Assembly (NCBI GenBank): GCA_020426425.1
Contig: JAGQQB010000066.1
Span: forward strand, 1 to 11,820
From: Planctomycetaceae bacterium
GTDB taxonomy: Bacteria > Planctomycetota > Planctomycetia > Planctomycetales > Planctomycetaceae
Reading direction: 5' to 3'
Length of the DNA stretch: 11,820 nucleotides
Below, one piece after another: positions 1 to 7,145 of this stretch (position 1 is the first letter of the stretch; each line of letters starts with the position of its first letter). The position numbers were made by a program, and so were the translations under genes. A model generated the notes under the pieces. It worked only from the letters and a program-made list of their open reading frames with translations. It ran no database searches and was not told where the DNA came from.

Positions 1-3
1 TGT

Positions 4-38
4 TTCGGATTTCGAGCTTCGGATTTCGAATTTCCCGC
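4..38. repeat. Degenerate heptanucleotide tandem repeat (TTCGGAT type)
   Basis: Five consecutive 7-base units can be read: TTCGGAT, TTCGAGC, TTCGGAT, TTCGAAT and TTCCCGC. The first four keep TTCG and vary in the last three bases. The tract runs into the first base of the nadK stop triplet as written on the plus strand, so it lies immediately downstream of that gene. The left part may continue beyond the window. Function unknown. Confidence 0.6.
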
Positions 39-910
39 TACTCCGCTCCCCGCTGATACCTTGGTTGTCCATCCCAGCCCAGTTTGCGATGCAACGTCCC
101 GTAGTAGCTATGGCCCGGCAGGCGGACGAGTTGGAAGCGGCACGGGGCCTGACGAATGGTCAGTGAATCGCCTTGCCGGAACGGCTCCTTGATCTGCCCA
201 TCGATCACCAGCATCACCCCATCGCGCGCGTGTGGCAGTCGCACCACGTAGTCCACATCTGCCCGGTCCACGAGTGGCCGCACGGTTAATGTATGTGGAC
301 AGATGGGGGTGATCACAAAGGCGTCGAGATCCTGCCGAAGAATCGGTCCGCCAGCGGAAAGGCTGTGCGCCGTCGACCCGACCGGCGTACTCAGAATCAA
401 TCCATCGCCGCTGTAGGTCGTCACTTGTTCGCCATTAATGGCGAGTTCGACGTCGATCATCGACAGCGAACCGGCAGACAGAATCGATGTCTCGTTGAGT
501 CCGATGTAGCGATCAACCTGCCCATCCGGATGCCGATGCTCGCATTCAAACATCAAATGCGAAACCACTTTGTAATTGCGGTCCTGGACATGCCCCAGAC
601 CGATGGCGAGTTCCTCCGGCGGGAGATCGGCGAGGAAGCCGAGCCGGCCCAGATTCAGTCCGAGAATGGGGATTTGCTGACGATCAAATTGCCGACAGGC
701 GCGCAGGATCGCTCCATCGCCCCCCAACACCAGCGCGAGATCCGCATCAGGTACGTCATGCGCCGACTCGTCAGCAGTCAGTGTCCCGACGATCGTCAGC
801 CCAGGATAGTCCGGCAGCAGCCGACGCAGTTCAGCGAGTGCCCGTTGTACACGACTGGAATCATCGCGTGCGACGATGACGACACGTAACGGTTTGGGCT
901 TGCGTGCCAT
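38..910 (-). CDS. nadK: NAD kinase (ATP-NAD kinase)
   Basis: Phosphorylates NAD to NADP in the cytoplasm using ATP or polyphosphate, and so sets the NADP pool. The 290-residue product has the usual bacterial length. The nucleotide-binding GGDG is at residues 63-66, followed by the family-typical LGLNLGRLGFLAD (83-95), the conserved Asn-Glu pair at 139-140, the glycine-rich stretch SGDGLILSTPVGSTAHSLSA (167-186) and the C-terminal TPICPHTLTVRPLV (201-214). All core motifs are intact and in order. The ATG at 908-910 gives a sensible N-terminus (MARKPKPLRVVIVARDD) that leads directly into the first beta strand. No strong Shine-Dalgarno sequence precedes it. The gene is divergent from the permease gene, with 228 bases between, and has no partner in this window. 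Assignment is secure; only the exact start is less certain. Confidence 0.96.
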   Translation of the reverse strand: MARKPKPLRVVIVARDDSSRVQRALAELRRLLPDYPGLTIVGTLTADESAHDVPDADLALVLGGDGAILRACRQFDRQQIPILGLNLGRLGFLADLPPEELAIGLGHVQDRNYKVVSHLMFECEHRHPDGQVDRYIGLNETSILSAGSLSMIDVELAINGEQVTTYSGDGLILSTPVGSTAHSLSAGGPILRQDLDAFVITPICPHTLTVRPLVDRADVDYVVRLPHARDGVMLVIDGQIKEPFRQGDSLTIRQAPCRFQLVRLPGHSYYGTLHRKLGWDGQPRYQRGAE

Positions 911-980
911 GACGAACTGCTGCGGCGATGAGATACCAGAAGAATGTGTGAAAAACTCACTGTGAAATCAACGTCGCACC

Positions 981-1012
981 GTGAATGACTGGGCTGACGC
1001 TCAGCCATTCAC
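981..1012. repeat. Two-part inverted repeat in the nadK/permease divergent gap
   Basis: An inner perfect stem GGCTGA/TCAGCC (992-997 and 1001-1006) with loop CGC is enclosed by an outer stem GTGAAT/ATTCAC (981-986 and 1007-1012). Five unpaired bases (GACTG) lie on the left side only. It sits between divergent genes, so a role as an intrinsic terminator is unlikely and there is no T-run. It could be an operator or a REP-like element. I found no convincing sigma-70 promoter in the 228-base gap. Confidence 0.45.
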
Positions 1013-1138
1013 AACGCAGACCTCAATCTCAACTCAACATGCACCGGACTCTAGTGATTGCGGAAATGAACCGATAGGCTGAGTCGCCGAGACAACGAAG
1101 AATGGCACTCGATCTTCGGCCCCTGATACTGACACGGC

Positions 1139-2479
1139 ATGGCCATCGCGAATCCCAACAATTCCCACTCTCAACCACCAGCCCAACTCAAGCGCCAGAT
1201 CGGCGTCTTGGCCGCGTGCCTGTTGGGACTGGGATCGATCCTCGGAACCGGTGTTTTCGTCAGCCTGGCGACTGCAGCCGAGGCGACCGGTCCCAGCGTG
1301 CTGCTGGCTGTTGCGGTGGCCGCCGGTGTCGCTGCCTGCAACGGACTCAGCAGCGCCCAACTGGCAGCCAATCACCCGGTCAGTGGGGGGACGTACGAAT
1401 ACGGCTACCGCTGGTTGCGACCGCAACTGGGCTTTACTGCTGGCTGGATGTTTTTGTGCGCGAAGAGTGCCTCGGCAGCGACAGCGGCACTGGGCTTTGC
1501 GGGATACCTCCTGCATCTGCTGCATGGCCCAACCGAGTGGCTTGTCCCGATCGCGGTGCTGACCTGCCTGTCAGTCACGCTGCTGACCCTGACCGGCCTA
1601 AAGCGGAGCAGTTCAGTGAACACGCTCATCGTCAGCGTGACGATCGGCAGCCTGCTTGCATTTGTGGTGACTGGCTTTCCGGTCGCCCGCGAGAACTCTC
1701 CACAACACCTGCGGGACCTGCTACCGAGCACTGCTAACACATTCAATTGGCCGAGTTTTCTCAAGGCCTGTGCGCTGATGTTCGTCGCCTACACCGGCTA
1801 TGGGCGCATCGCAACGCTGGGGGAAGAGATTCATCATCCCCGACGAAGCATTCCGCGCGCCATCATCGTCACACTCCTGGTCTCGATGCTGCTCTACATC
1901 GCCGTAGCCGGAGTGGCGATTGGTTCCGTCGGCGCGAATGGTCTGGCCGCCGGACTCGATCAACAGGCGGCCCCGCTGGAAGTGGTCGCTCAGACATTTC
2001 CGGTCGACTGGGTCCAACCGGTGATCGCGATCGGCGCGATGACCGCGATGCTCGGCGTGTTGCTCAACCTCGTCCTTGGCCTGTCGCGCGTCGTCCTCGC
2101 CATGGCCCGGCGGGGTGATCTCCCGACACTGTTCGCGCGACTCGACGCCACGGGAACAACGCCTTGGCCCGCTGTACTGCTCGTCGGCGCATTGATCACG
2201 CTGCTGGCAACGATCGGCAGCGTCAAGACGACATGGTCCTTCAGCGCATTCACGGTGCTCATCTATTACGCGCTCACCAACCTCGCTGCACTCCAGCTCT
2301 CCTCCACCGAGCGGCTTTATCCACGCGTCGTCTCCTGGCTCGGCCTGCTCTCGTGCCTGTTCCTTGCGATCTGGGTGGAGGCTCCCATCTGGGGAACTGG
2401 ACTCAGCCTGATCCTGCTCGGCCTGCTGTGGCAAAGGTTCATGCAGCGCCGGAATTCATCGGCCACCCAGGAGAAGTAG
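1139..2479 (+). CDS. APC superfamily amino-acid permease
   Basis: Integral inner-membrane transporter of the amino acid-polyamine-organocation superfamily, probably importing or exchanging an amino acid by secondary transport; the substrate cannot be read from sequence. The 446 residues hold about 12 hydrophobic segments. The broken first helix shows the family signature GLGSILGTGVFV (30-41). The helix-6 region carries YTGYGRIATLGEEIHHPRRS (218-237), matching the conserved aromatic-Gly segment and the Glu-Glu-x-x-x-Pro-x-x-x-x-Pro loop of this superfamily. Positive charges follow at the cytoplasmic side of later helices (AMARRGDLP, 321-329). An in-frame stop at 1130-1132 lies just upstream, so this ATG is the first possible one, although it has no clear ribosome-binding site. 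The gene is separated from mreD by 163 bases that contain repeats, so it is probably not in the same tight operon. Confidence 0.9.
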   Translation: MAIANPNNSHSQPPAQLKRQIGVLAACLLGLGSILGTGVFVSLATAAEATGPSVLLAVAVAAGVAACNGLSSAQLAANHPVSGGTYEYGYRWLRPQLGFTAGWMFLCAKSASAATAALGFAGYLLHLLHGPTEWLVPIAVLTCLSVTLLTLTGLKRSSSVNTLIVSVTIGSLLAFVVTGFPVARENSPQHLRDLLPSTANTFNWPSFLKACALMFVAYTGYGRIATLGEEIHHPRRSIPRAIIVTLLVSMLLYIAVAGVAIGSVGANGLAAGLDQQAAPLEVVAQTFPVDWVQPVIAIGAMTAMLGVLLNLVLGLSRVVLAMARRGDLPTLFARLDATGTTPWPAVLLVGALITLLATIGSVKTTWSFSAFTVLIYYALTNLAALQLSSTERLYPRVVSWLGLLSCLFLAIWVEAPIWGTGLSLILLGLLWQRFMQRRNSSATQEK

Positions 2480-2511
2480 CACGCCTCTTGAGTGGCACCC
2501 ACGAAGTCACC

Positions 2512-2554
2512 CTCAACGCCTCAACGAGGGCCGCAGGCCCCTCAACACTCAACG
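2512..2554. repeat. CTCAAC repeats flanking a GC hairpin
   Basis: Two CTCAACG units (2512-2518, 2520-2526) precede and two CTCAAC units (2541-2546, 2548-2553) follow a small hairpin GGGCC-GCA-GGCCC (2528-2540). A similar arrangement lies at 7146-7191. The position just after the permease stop codon would allow a terminator role, but no T-run follows. Confidence 0.5.
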
Positions 2555-2627
2555 TGCCCGGGTCAAACTCACGTTGTCCGCTTCACATGTCCCGCGTTAG
2601 CCTACGTCGCACACGAAAACGTTCCTT

Positions 2628-2633
2628 AGGAGG
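2628..2633 (+). promoter_or_regulatory. Ribosome-binding site of mreD (decides a TTG start)
   Basis: A perfect AGGAGG lies 9 bases before the TTG at 2643. The first in-frame ATG (2661) would be 27 bases away and the nearer ATG at 2650 is out of frame. The site therefore supports translation from TTG. Confidence 0.75.
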
Positions 2634-2642
2634 AGACCCCCG

Positions 2643-3134
2643 TTGCGGCATGTCTGGCTGATGCTGCTGCTCTACGCCGCGATGGTCGCGCAGCTGGCTC
2701 AGTTGCGTCCGGTCGTCGGCGTCCCTGTCTGGTGGCTCGATCTCGTGCTGTTGGTCGCGCTGCGCTGGACGGTCCGTCCCGGCGGCATCGTCTGGTGTGC
2801 GCTGATTGGACTGGCTTCGGACCTGTGCGGTGCCTCACCACCTGGACTCGGCCTGTTCCTTGGTGCGACCGCAGGCATGTTGCTGTTGCCACAACCAGAG
2901 ATCACGCGCACCACACTGCCCGATCGCATCGGCCCGGCTCCAGTCGCCATGCTACTAATGCTGTTCCATGTGGTCCCCGCATTGCTGCAATCGCAACCTG
3001 CAAGTGTCCTCACCGAATCCTGGACGGCATCGCTGCTGACACTGGGACTGGCCGCTCTGTGGCAACTGACTGCGTCACTCCGTGAGCGTGGCCGCGAACG
3101 GGAGTTGATGTCGGTCAGTCGTCAGGAGTGGTAA
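2643..3134 (+). CDS. mreD: Rod shape-determining protein MreD
   Basis: Small integral membrane protein of the elongasome, thought to link the MreB/MreC cytoskeletal part to the lateral-wall peptidoglycan synthases. The 163-residue product is of MreD size and has about six hydrophobic segments (near 4-21, 28-41, 48-62, 67-83, 97-115 and 126-144), followed by a highly charged tail (RERGRERE). The segment VPVWWLDLVLLVALRW and the following GLASDLCGASPPGLG resemble the early helices of the MreD family, with an Asp before a Gly/Pro-rich turn. MreD is poorly conserved, so the call rests on topology, this motif region and the position 6 bases upstream of the PBP2 gene. The start is TTG, supported by a strong AGGAGG. 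The usual upstream partner mreC is absent; a permease gene occupies that place. Confidence 0.8.
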   Translation: MRHVWLMLLLYAAMVAQLAQLRPVVGVPVWWLDLVLLVALRWTVRPGGIVWCALIGLASDLCGASPPGLGLFLGATAGMLLLPQPEITRTTLPDRIGPAPVAMLLMLFHVVPALLQSQPASVLTESWTASLLTLGLAALWQLTASLRERGRERELMSVSRQEW

Positions 3135-3140
3135 CGCCCG

Positions 3141-5324
3141 ATGCGCAATCAGCCACTCAGTCCGCTCGATGCTCCGACCACATCCTCGTGGATTGACCTC
3201 GATCTCCCGACTGCGCGACTGGCACTCCTCGCTGGAATGATGTGCCTGCCACTCGTCGGCGTCGCCTTGCGCATGGTTCAGGTGCAGACCACGCTGGCCG
3301 ACGCACTCCTCAGTGGCTGGAACAACACGACCGAATCGACGCAACAACTCCCCTCGCGTGCCGGTCGCATCCTCTCCGCCGATGGAGTGGTCCTGGCCGA
3401 TGTGCATCCTCGCTTCGATCTGCTGGTGGACTACCGTTGGCTGGAAGAGCCGCCTCATCCCGACTGGCTCCGCCGCGAAGCTCTCGCTCGTCTGCCTCGT
3501 ACCGAGCGTAAGAATGCCGCTGCCCGGACCGCCGCCGAAACGGATGTGCTCCATGACCGAGACGCCCTCTGGTCGCAGCTCTCGGAGCTACTCGCGGTGC
3601 CCCCCAGTGAACTGCGGCAGCGCCGGATTGCCATTCAATCGCGCATTGAGACCATGCGAACTGCGGTGGAAACGCGACGCACGCAGCAACACGAAGAGTG
3701 GGAGATTCAACCATTACGGCTCGCCGATGGCTGGACCGGCATCTGGTCCACACTGGTTCACGAACTGACCACGCCCCCACGTCGTGATCAGGATCCCATC
3801 ATCCTGAAAGAGGAGTTGCAGCCGCATCCGATCGCGACGGACGTCCCACAACAGGTGGCCGCCACCGTACACTCACTGCCGCATCGGTTTCGTGGGGCCG
3901 AAGTACGCGTGGCCGATGTCCGCACCTATCCGCAAGGTTCGCTCGCCAGTCACGTCCTGGGACTGCGGCGCCCACTGCGTCCCGACGACGAAGCACCGCC
4001 TGGCATCACCTCACTCGGCGAGAGTGGACTGGAACGCACCTACGACTTGCGTCTGCGCGGGCAGAACGGCGAACGGCGAATCGTCCGCAACAGACAGGGC
4101 GAAGCGATCGAAGAGTCGGAAACCCGACCCGCGATCGACGGACACGATTTGCAGCTCACGCTCCATGCCCAACTACAACAGACAGCCGAGCGACTCCTGG
4201 ACCGCGCTCTGGAAATGGCCGCCCCGACCATACCAGACGATCCGACCGATGGAGCATTACCAACGCAGCCCCCCGTCGGCGGAACGCTGCTGATCATGAA
4301 TACTCGCACCGGAGAACTACTGGTTGCCGCGACCGCTCCCAGGATCGATCAGACGGTGCTGCAGCATCCAACCACCGAACAATGGGATGAGATTCAAAAC
4401 GATCCCCGACGCCCACTCTTCAATCGGCTCACACACGCCGCATTGCCGCCCGGCTCGGTCTTCAAACTGCTCACCAGCATCGCCCTGCTCGAAAGCCAGA
4501 CGATCACTCCAGACGAACCTCGCTTCTGTCAGGGCTATCTCGACGAGCCAGATCGCAATCGCTGCTACGTTTACCGTCGCTATCAAACCGGGCACGGCGA
4601 ATTGATGCTGGCCGATGCGCTCTCGCAGTCGTGCAATGTCTACTTCTTCCAATCCGCGCGCGACATGGGCGCAATGCCGCTGGTGACGTGGGCGGCGCGC
4701 TGCGGCTTTGGACAACCGACCGGGATCGATCTCCCTGGCGAGGCCGCTGGCCATGTCCCACATCCCGCGCGACTCAAACCGGGCGAACGCTGGTATCCTG
4801 GCAGTACGTTGCAGTTGGCGATCGGTCAGGGGAGCCTCACGGCCACGCCGCTTCAGATTCTGAGGCTGGTCGCCGCGATCGCGAACGATGGCATTCTCGT
4901 CTCGCCGCGGCTGGTTGGCGGCTCTGATGCGACAGCCGTGCCTGATCCCCTCGTGCCTGGCTCAGGTCCACAGGCAGGCACGCTACAGACGATTCAGGGT
5001 TTGCATCTGGAGACACTCACGGCAATCCGCGACGGGATGCGACTGGCTGTGAACCACCCCAAGGGTACTGGTCGACTCGCCTACTGCGACGAGGTCGCCA
5101 TCGCTGGCAAGACGGGAACTGCCGAGACGGGCGGCGAGCGCCCCGACCATGCCTGGTTCGCTGGGTATCTTCCCGCCGATGCCCCTCGTTACGCTGTGGT
5201 CGTCATACTGGAGCACGGCGGCTCCGGTGGCCACACCGCCGCCCCCATCGTCAAACAACTCGCCCAGGAAATGTTCCACCTCGACCTGATCCCCTCCAGC
5301 CGCGAATCCCAGGCGCGGCCCTGA
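3141..5324 (+). CDS. mrdA: Penicillin-binding protein 2 (peptidoglycan D,D-transpeptidase, elongation type)
   Basis: Cross-links peptidoglycan stem peptides during lateral wall growth; anchored in the inner membrane with its catalytic domain in the periplasm. One membrane helix lies near residues 26-45. The non-penicillin-binding dimerisation domain begins at SRAGRILSADGVVLADV (72-88) and includes ESGLERTYDLRLRGQNGERR (294-313). All three transpeptidase motifs are present: SVFK (439-442, catalytic Ser439 and Lys442), SCN (497-499) and KTG (657-659). WYPGSTLQLAIGQGSLTATP (551-570) is typical of PBP2 rather than of division-specific PBP3. At 727 residues it is longer than the 633 residues of E. 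coli PBP2. The excess includes a charged Arg/Glu-rich stretch around 105-240 that may form a helical insertion. An AGGAG at 3124-3128, inside the end of mreD, provides the ribosome-binding site, which indicates translational coupling. The stop codon forms the loop of a palindrome. Confidence 0.96.
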   Translation: MRNQPLSPLDAPTTSSWIDLDLPTARLALLAGMMCLPLVGVALRMVQVQTTLADALLSGWNNTTESTQQLPSRAGRILSADGVVLADVHPRFDLLVDYRWLEEPPHPDWLRREALARLPRTERKNAAARTAAETDVLHDRDALWSQLSELLAVPPSELRQRRIAIQSRIETMRTAVETRRTQQHEEWEIQPLRLADGWTGIWSTLVHELTTPPRRDQDPIILKEELQPHPIATDVPQQVAATVHSLPHRFRGAEVRVADVRTYPQGSLASHVLGLRRPLRPDDEAPPGITSLGESGLERTYDLRLRGQNGERRIVRNRQGEAIEESETRPAIDGHDLQLTLHAQLQQTAERLLDRALEMAAPTIPDDPTDGALPTQPPVGGTLLIMNTRTGELLVAATAPRIDQTVLQHPTTEQWDEIQNDPRRPLFNRLTHAALPPGSVFKLLTSIALLESQTITPDEPRFCQGYLDEPDRNRCYVYRRYQTGHGELMLADALSQSCNVYFFQSARDMGAMPLVTWAARCGFGQPTGIDLPGEAAGHVPHPARLKPGERWYPGSTLQLAIGQGSLTATPLQILRLVAAIANDGILVSPRLVGGSDATAVPDPLVPGSGPQAGTLQTIQGLHLETLTAIRDGMRLAVNHPKGTGRLAYCDEVAIAGKTGTAETGGERPDHAWFAGYLPADAPRYAVVVILEHGGSGGHTAAPIVKQLAQEMFHLDLIPSSRESQARP

Positions 5325-5331
5325 GGGCCGC
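5315..5331. repeat. Palindrome with the mrdA stop codon as its loop
   Basis: GCGGCCC-TGA-GGGCCGC is a perfect 7-base-pair hairpin whose three-base loop is the mrdA termination codon (5322-5324). There is no following T-run; instead a GGGGTCA heptad tract follows. The 10-mer GAGGGCCGCA (5323-5332) is shared with the hairpin at 2526-2535, which suggests one repeat family. Confidence 0.6.
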
Positions 5332-5333
5332 AA

Positions 5334-5361
5334 GGGGTCAGGTGTCGGGGGTCAGGGGTCA
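5334..5361. repeat. Heptanucleotide tandem repeat (GGGGTCA type)
   Basis: Four contiguous 7-base units: GGGGTCA, GGTGTCG, GGGGTCA and GGGGTCA. The tract starts two bases after the palindrome at the end of mrdA. It is strongly strand-asymmetric (G-rich on plus). Confidence 0.7.
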
Positions 5362-5391
5362 GCGAATCGAAGACCCCGCGTCCCTCCGCTT

Positions 5392-5426
5392 CCTAGATCC
5401 TCATTCCTCCGTCCTCGCTCCTCTCC
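5392..5426. repeat. Heptanucleotide tandem repeat (CCTNNNN type) abutting a start codon
   Basis: Five contiguous 7-base units: CCTAGAT, CCTCATT, CCTCCGT, CCTCGCT and CCTCTCC. They end exactly one base before the ATG of the lactate permease. The stretch is pyrimidine-rich and takes the place where a Shine-Dalgarno sequence would be expected. Confidence 0.65.
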
Positions 5427-7094
5427 ATGCCTGCCCTGCTCGCCACGTTGCCAATCGTCGTTGTCGCCGTGCTGCTCGTCGGCCTGCGATGGCCGGCCAG
5501 TCGGGCGATGCCGTGCTCGTATCTCGCCGCAGCGGGACTGGCTTTGTACTACTGGCAGGTGCCAAGACTGCAGGTGCTCGCGGCGTCGCTCAAAGGACTG
5601 ATTGATGCCGCAGCGCTGCTGTTCATCATCTTTGGAGCGATCTTGCTGCTGAATGTGCTCAAAGAGAGCGGCGGGCTGAACACCATCCGGCGTTCGTTCA
5701 CGTCGCTCTCGCCTGATCGTCGCGTACAGGCGCTGATCATCGCGTGGCTGTTCGGTTCGTTCATCGAAGGGGCGGCTGGCTTTGGTACGCCCGCAGCCGT
5801 TGCGGTTCCACTGCTGGTTGGCCTTGGGTTCCCTCCACTCGCTGCCGTCGTATGCGGCATGTTGATTCAAAGTACGCCGGTCTCGTTCGGTGCCGTCGGC
5901 ACACCGATTCTGTTCGGCGTTGATCGCGGTATTCGCAATGAGCCACAGGTGCTGGAGTACCTGTCCAGCCACAACATCGGTAGTGTCGATGCCGCGCTGC
6001 ATGAGATTGGCGTTCGCGTCGCCCTGCTGCACGGGCTTTCCGGGACACTCATCCCATTGATCGTCGTCTGCATGCTCACCCGCTACTTCGGCCCCAATCG
6101 ATCCTGGCGCGAAGGATTGGTCATGTGGCGGTTCGCTCTATTTACCGCCTGGGCAATGATTCTCCCGTATCTGCTCGTTGCCTGGCTGCTTGGCCCCGCG
6201 TTTCCATCGCTGCTGGGCGGCATGTGTGGCCTGATGATTGTCGTCTTCGCCACGCAGCGCGGCTGGTTTCTGCCATCTGGTGATCACTGGACGTTCGCAC
6301 CGAAAAGCGACTGGCCGGCCGACTGGCTCGGTGTGATGGATCGCAGCGATGTCCTGGCCGAAGACGAAGGTCACATCACTCCCGTACAGGCATGGCTGCC
6401 ATATCTGTTCGTCGCGGCGCTGCTCGTGTTGACTCGCCTGCCATCGTTGCCACTCAAAGGCTGGCTCGGCAGTGTCACGCTGCAGTGGTCGAACATGCTC
6501 GGCACAGGTATTGAAGCGAAAGTTCAACCACTGCTCCTGCCAGGCTTCATCTTTGTGGTTGTCTCACTGCTCACAATCCCGCTGCACCGATTGCCGCTGC
6601 GTCGCTTTGGCACCGCGGTGACCGACTCGGGTCGCGTGTTGCTCAAGGCGTCGGTCGCCCTGATCTTCACCGTGCCGATGGTTCAGGTGTTCCTGAACTC
6701 CGGTGGCGGTTCGAGCGGACTGCTGGCGATGCCGTACGAACTCGCGCAATCCGTCGCCGCAAACGTCGGTTCGGCGTGGCCGGTTTGGGCGCCTTGGATC
6801 GGCGGCCTGGGGGCATCGATCGCTGGAAGCAACACCATGTCCAACATGATGTTCTCCGCCTTCCAGTTCGGCGTCGGCCTACAGATTCAGGCCGATCCCC
6901 TGTGGATCGTCGCCCTGCAAGCCGTCGGTGGCGCCGCCGGAAACATGATCTGCGTCCACAACATCGTCGCCGCCTCAGCCGTCGTCGGCCTGATCGGCAA
7001 AGAAGGGACCGTCATTCGCAAGACGTTCCTGCCATTCTGTTACTACGTGCTCGTCGCAGGAATCGTGGGGCTGTTGCTCACTTTGTTGGGGTGA
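5427..7094 (+). CDS. lldP: L-lactate permease (LldP/LctP family)
   Basis: Inner-membrane transporter of the lactate permease family, which imports L-lactate and related 2-hydroxy acids such as D-lactate or glycolate with protons. The 555 residues match the usual length (E. coli LldP has 551) and are hydrophobic throughout, with about 12-14 helices. Family hallmarks are the segment FGSFIEGAAGFGTPAAVAVP (109-128) followed by GMLIQSTPVSFGAVGTPILF (144-163), and in the C-terminal half GGLGASIAGSNTMSNMMFSA (459-478) and AVGGAAGNMICVHNIVAASA (499-518). The ATG at 5427 gives the expected hydrophobic N-terminus but is preceded by CCT heptads and has no Shine-Dalgarno sequence. The gap to mrdA is 102 bases. 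No lactate dehydrogenase or lactate regulator lies nearby, so the physiological substrate is not supported by context. Confidence 0.95.
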   Translation: MPALLATLPIVVVAVLLVGLRWPASRAMPCSYLAAAGLALYYWQVPRLQVLAASLKGLIDAAALLFIIFGAILLLNVLKESGGLNTIRRSFTSLSPDRRVQALIIAWLFGSFIEGAAGFGTPAAVAVPLLVGLGFPPLAAVVCGMLIQSTPVSFGAVGTPILFGVDRGIRNEPQVLEYLSSHNIGSVDAALHEIGVRVALLHGLSGTLIPLIVVCMLTRYFGPNRSWREGLVMWRFALFTAWAMILPYLLVAWLLGPAFPSLLGGMCGLMIVVFATQRGWFLPSGDHWTFAPKSDWPADWLGVMDRSDVLAEDEGHITPVQAWLPYLFVAALLVLTRLPSLPLKGWLGSVTLQWSNMLGTGIEAKVQPLLLPGFIFVVVSLLTIPLHRLPLRRFGTAVTDSGRVLLKASVALIFTVPMVQVFLNSGGGSSGLLAMPYELAQSVAANVGSAWPVWAPWIGGLGASIAGSNTMSNMMFSAFQFGVGLQIQADPLWIVALQAVGGAAGNMICVHNIVAASAVVGLIGKEGTVIRKTFLPFCYYVLVAGIVGLLLTLLG

Positions 7095-7122
7095 GGGATG
7101 AGGGGTTAGAGGTGAGAGGTTC
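7088..7122. repeat. Heptanucleotide tandem repeat (GGGGTGA type) overlapping the lldP stop codon
   Basis: Five contiguous 7-base units: GGGGTGA, GGGATGA, GGGGTTA, GAGGTGA and GAGGTTC. The stop codon TGA (7092-7094) is part of the first unit. The word is close to the GGGGTCA of the tract after mrdA, and the period is the same. Confidence 0.65.
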
Positions 7123-7145
7123 TTCGAAAGAAAACGTCACAAGAA

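Noticed and set aside
293..889. 198-codon open frame on the plus strand
   Set aside because: Lies entirely antisense to nadK, whose motifs are complete; the translation shows no recognisable family features.
1721..2434. 237-codon open frame on the minus strand
   Set aside because: Antisense shadow of the permease gene; composition is rich in Arg, Asp, Glu and Gln as expected for the reverse of a hydrophobic GC-rich gene.
5325..5361. G-quadruplex on the plus strand after mrdA
   Set aside because: Only three runs of three or more G lie close together in the tract; the fourth is distant or only two bases long, so the case is weak.
5352..6032. 226-codon open frame on the minus strand
   Set aside because: Antisense to the N-terminal half of the lactate permease; low-complexity polar sequence without motifs.
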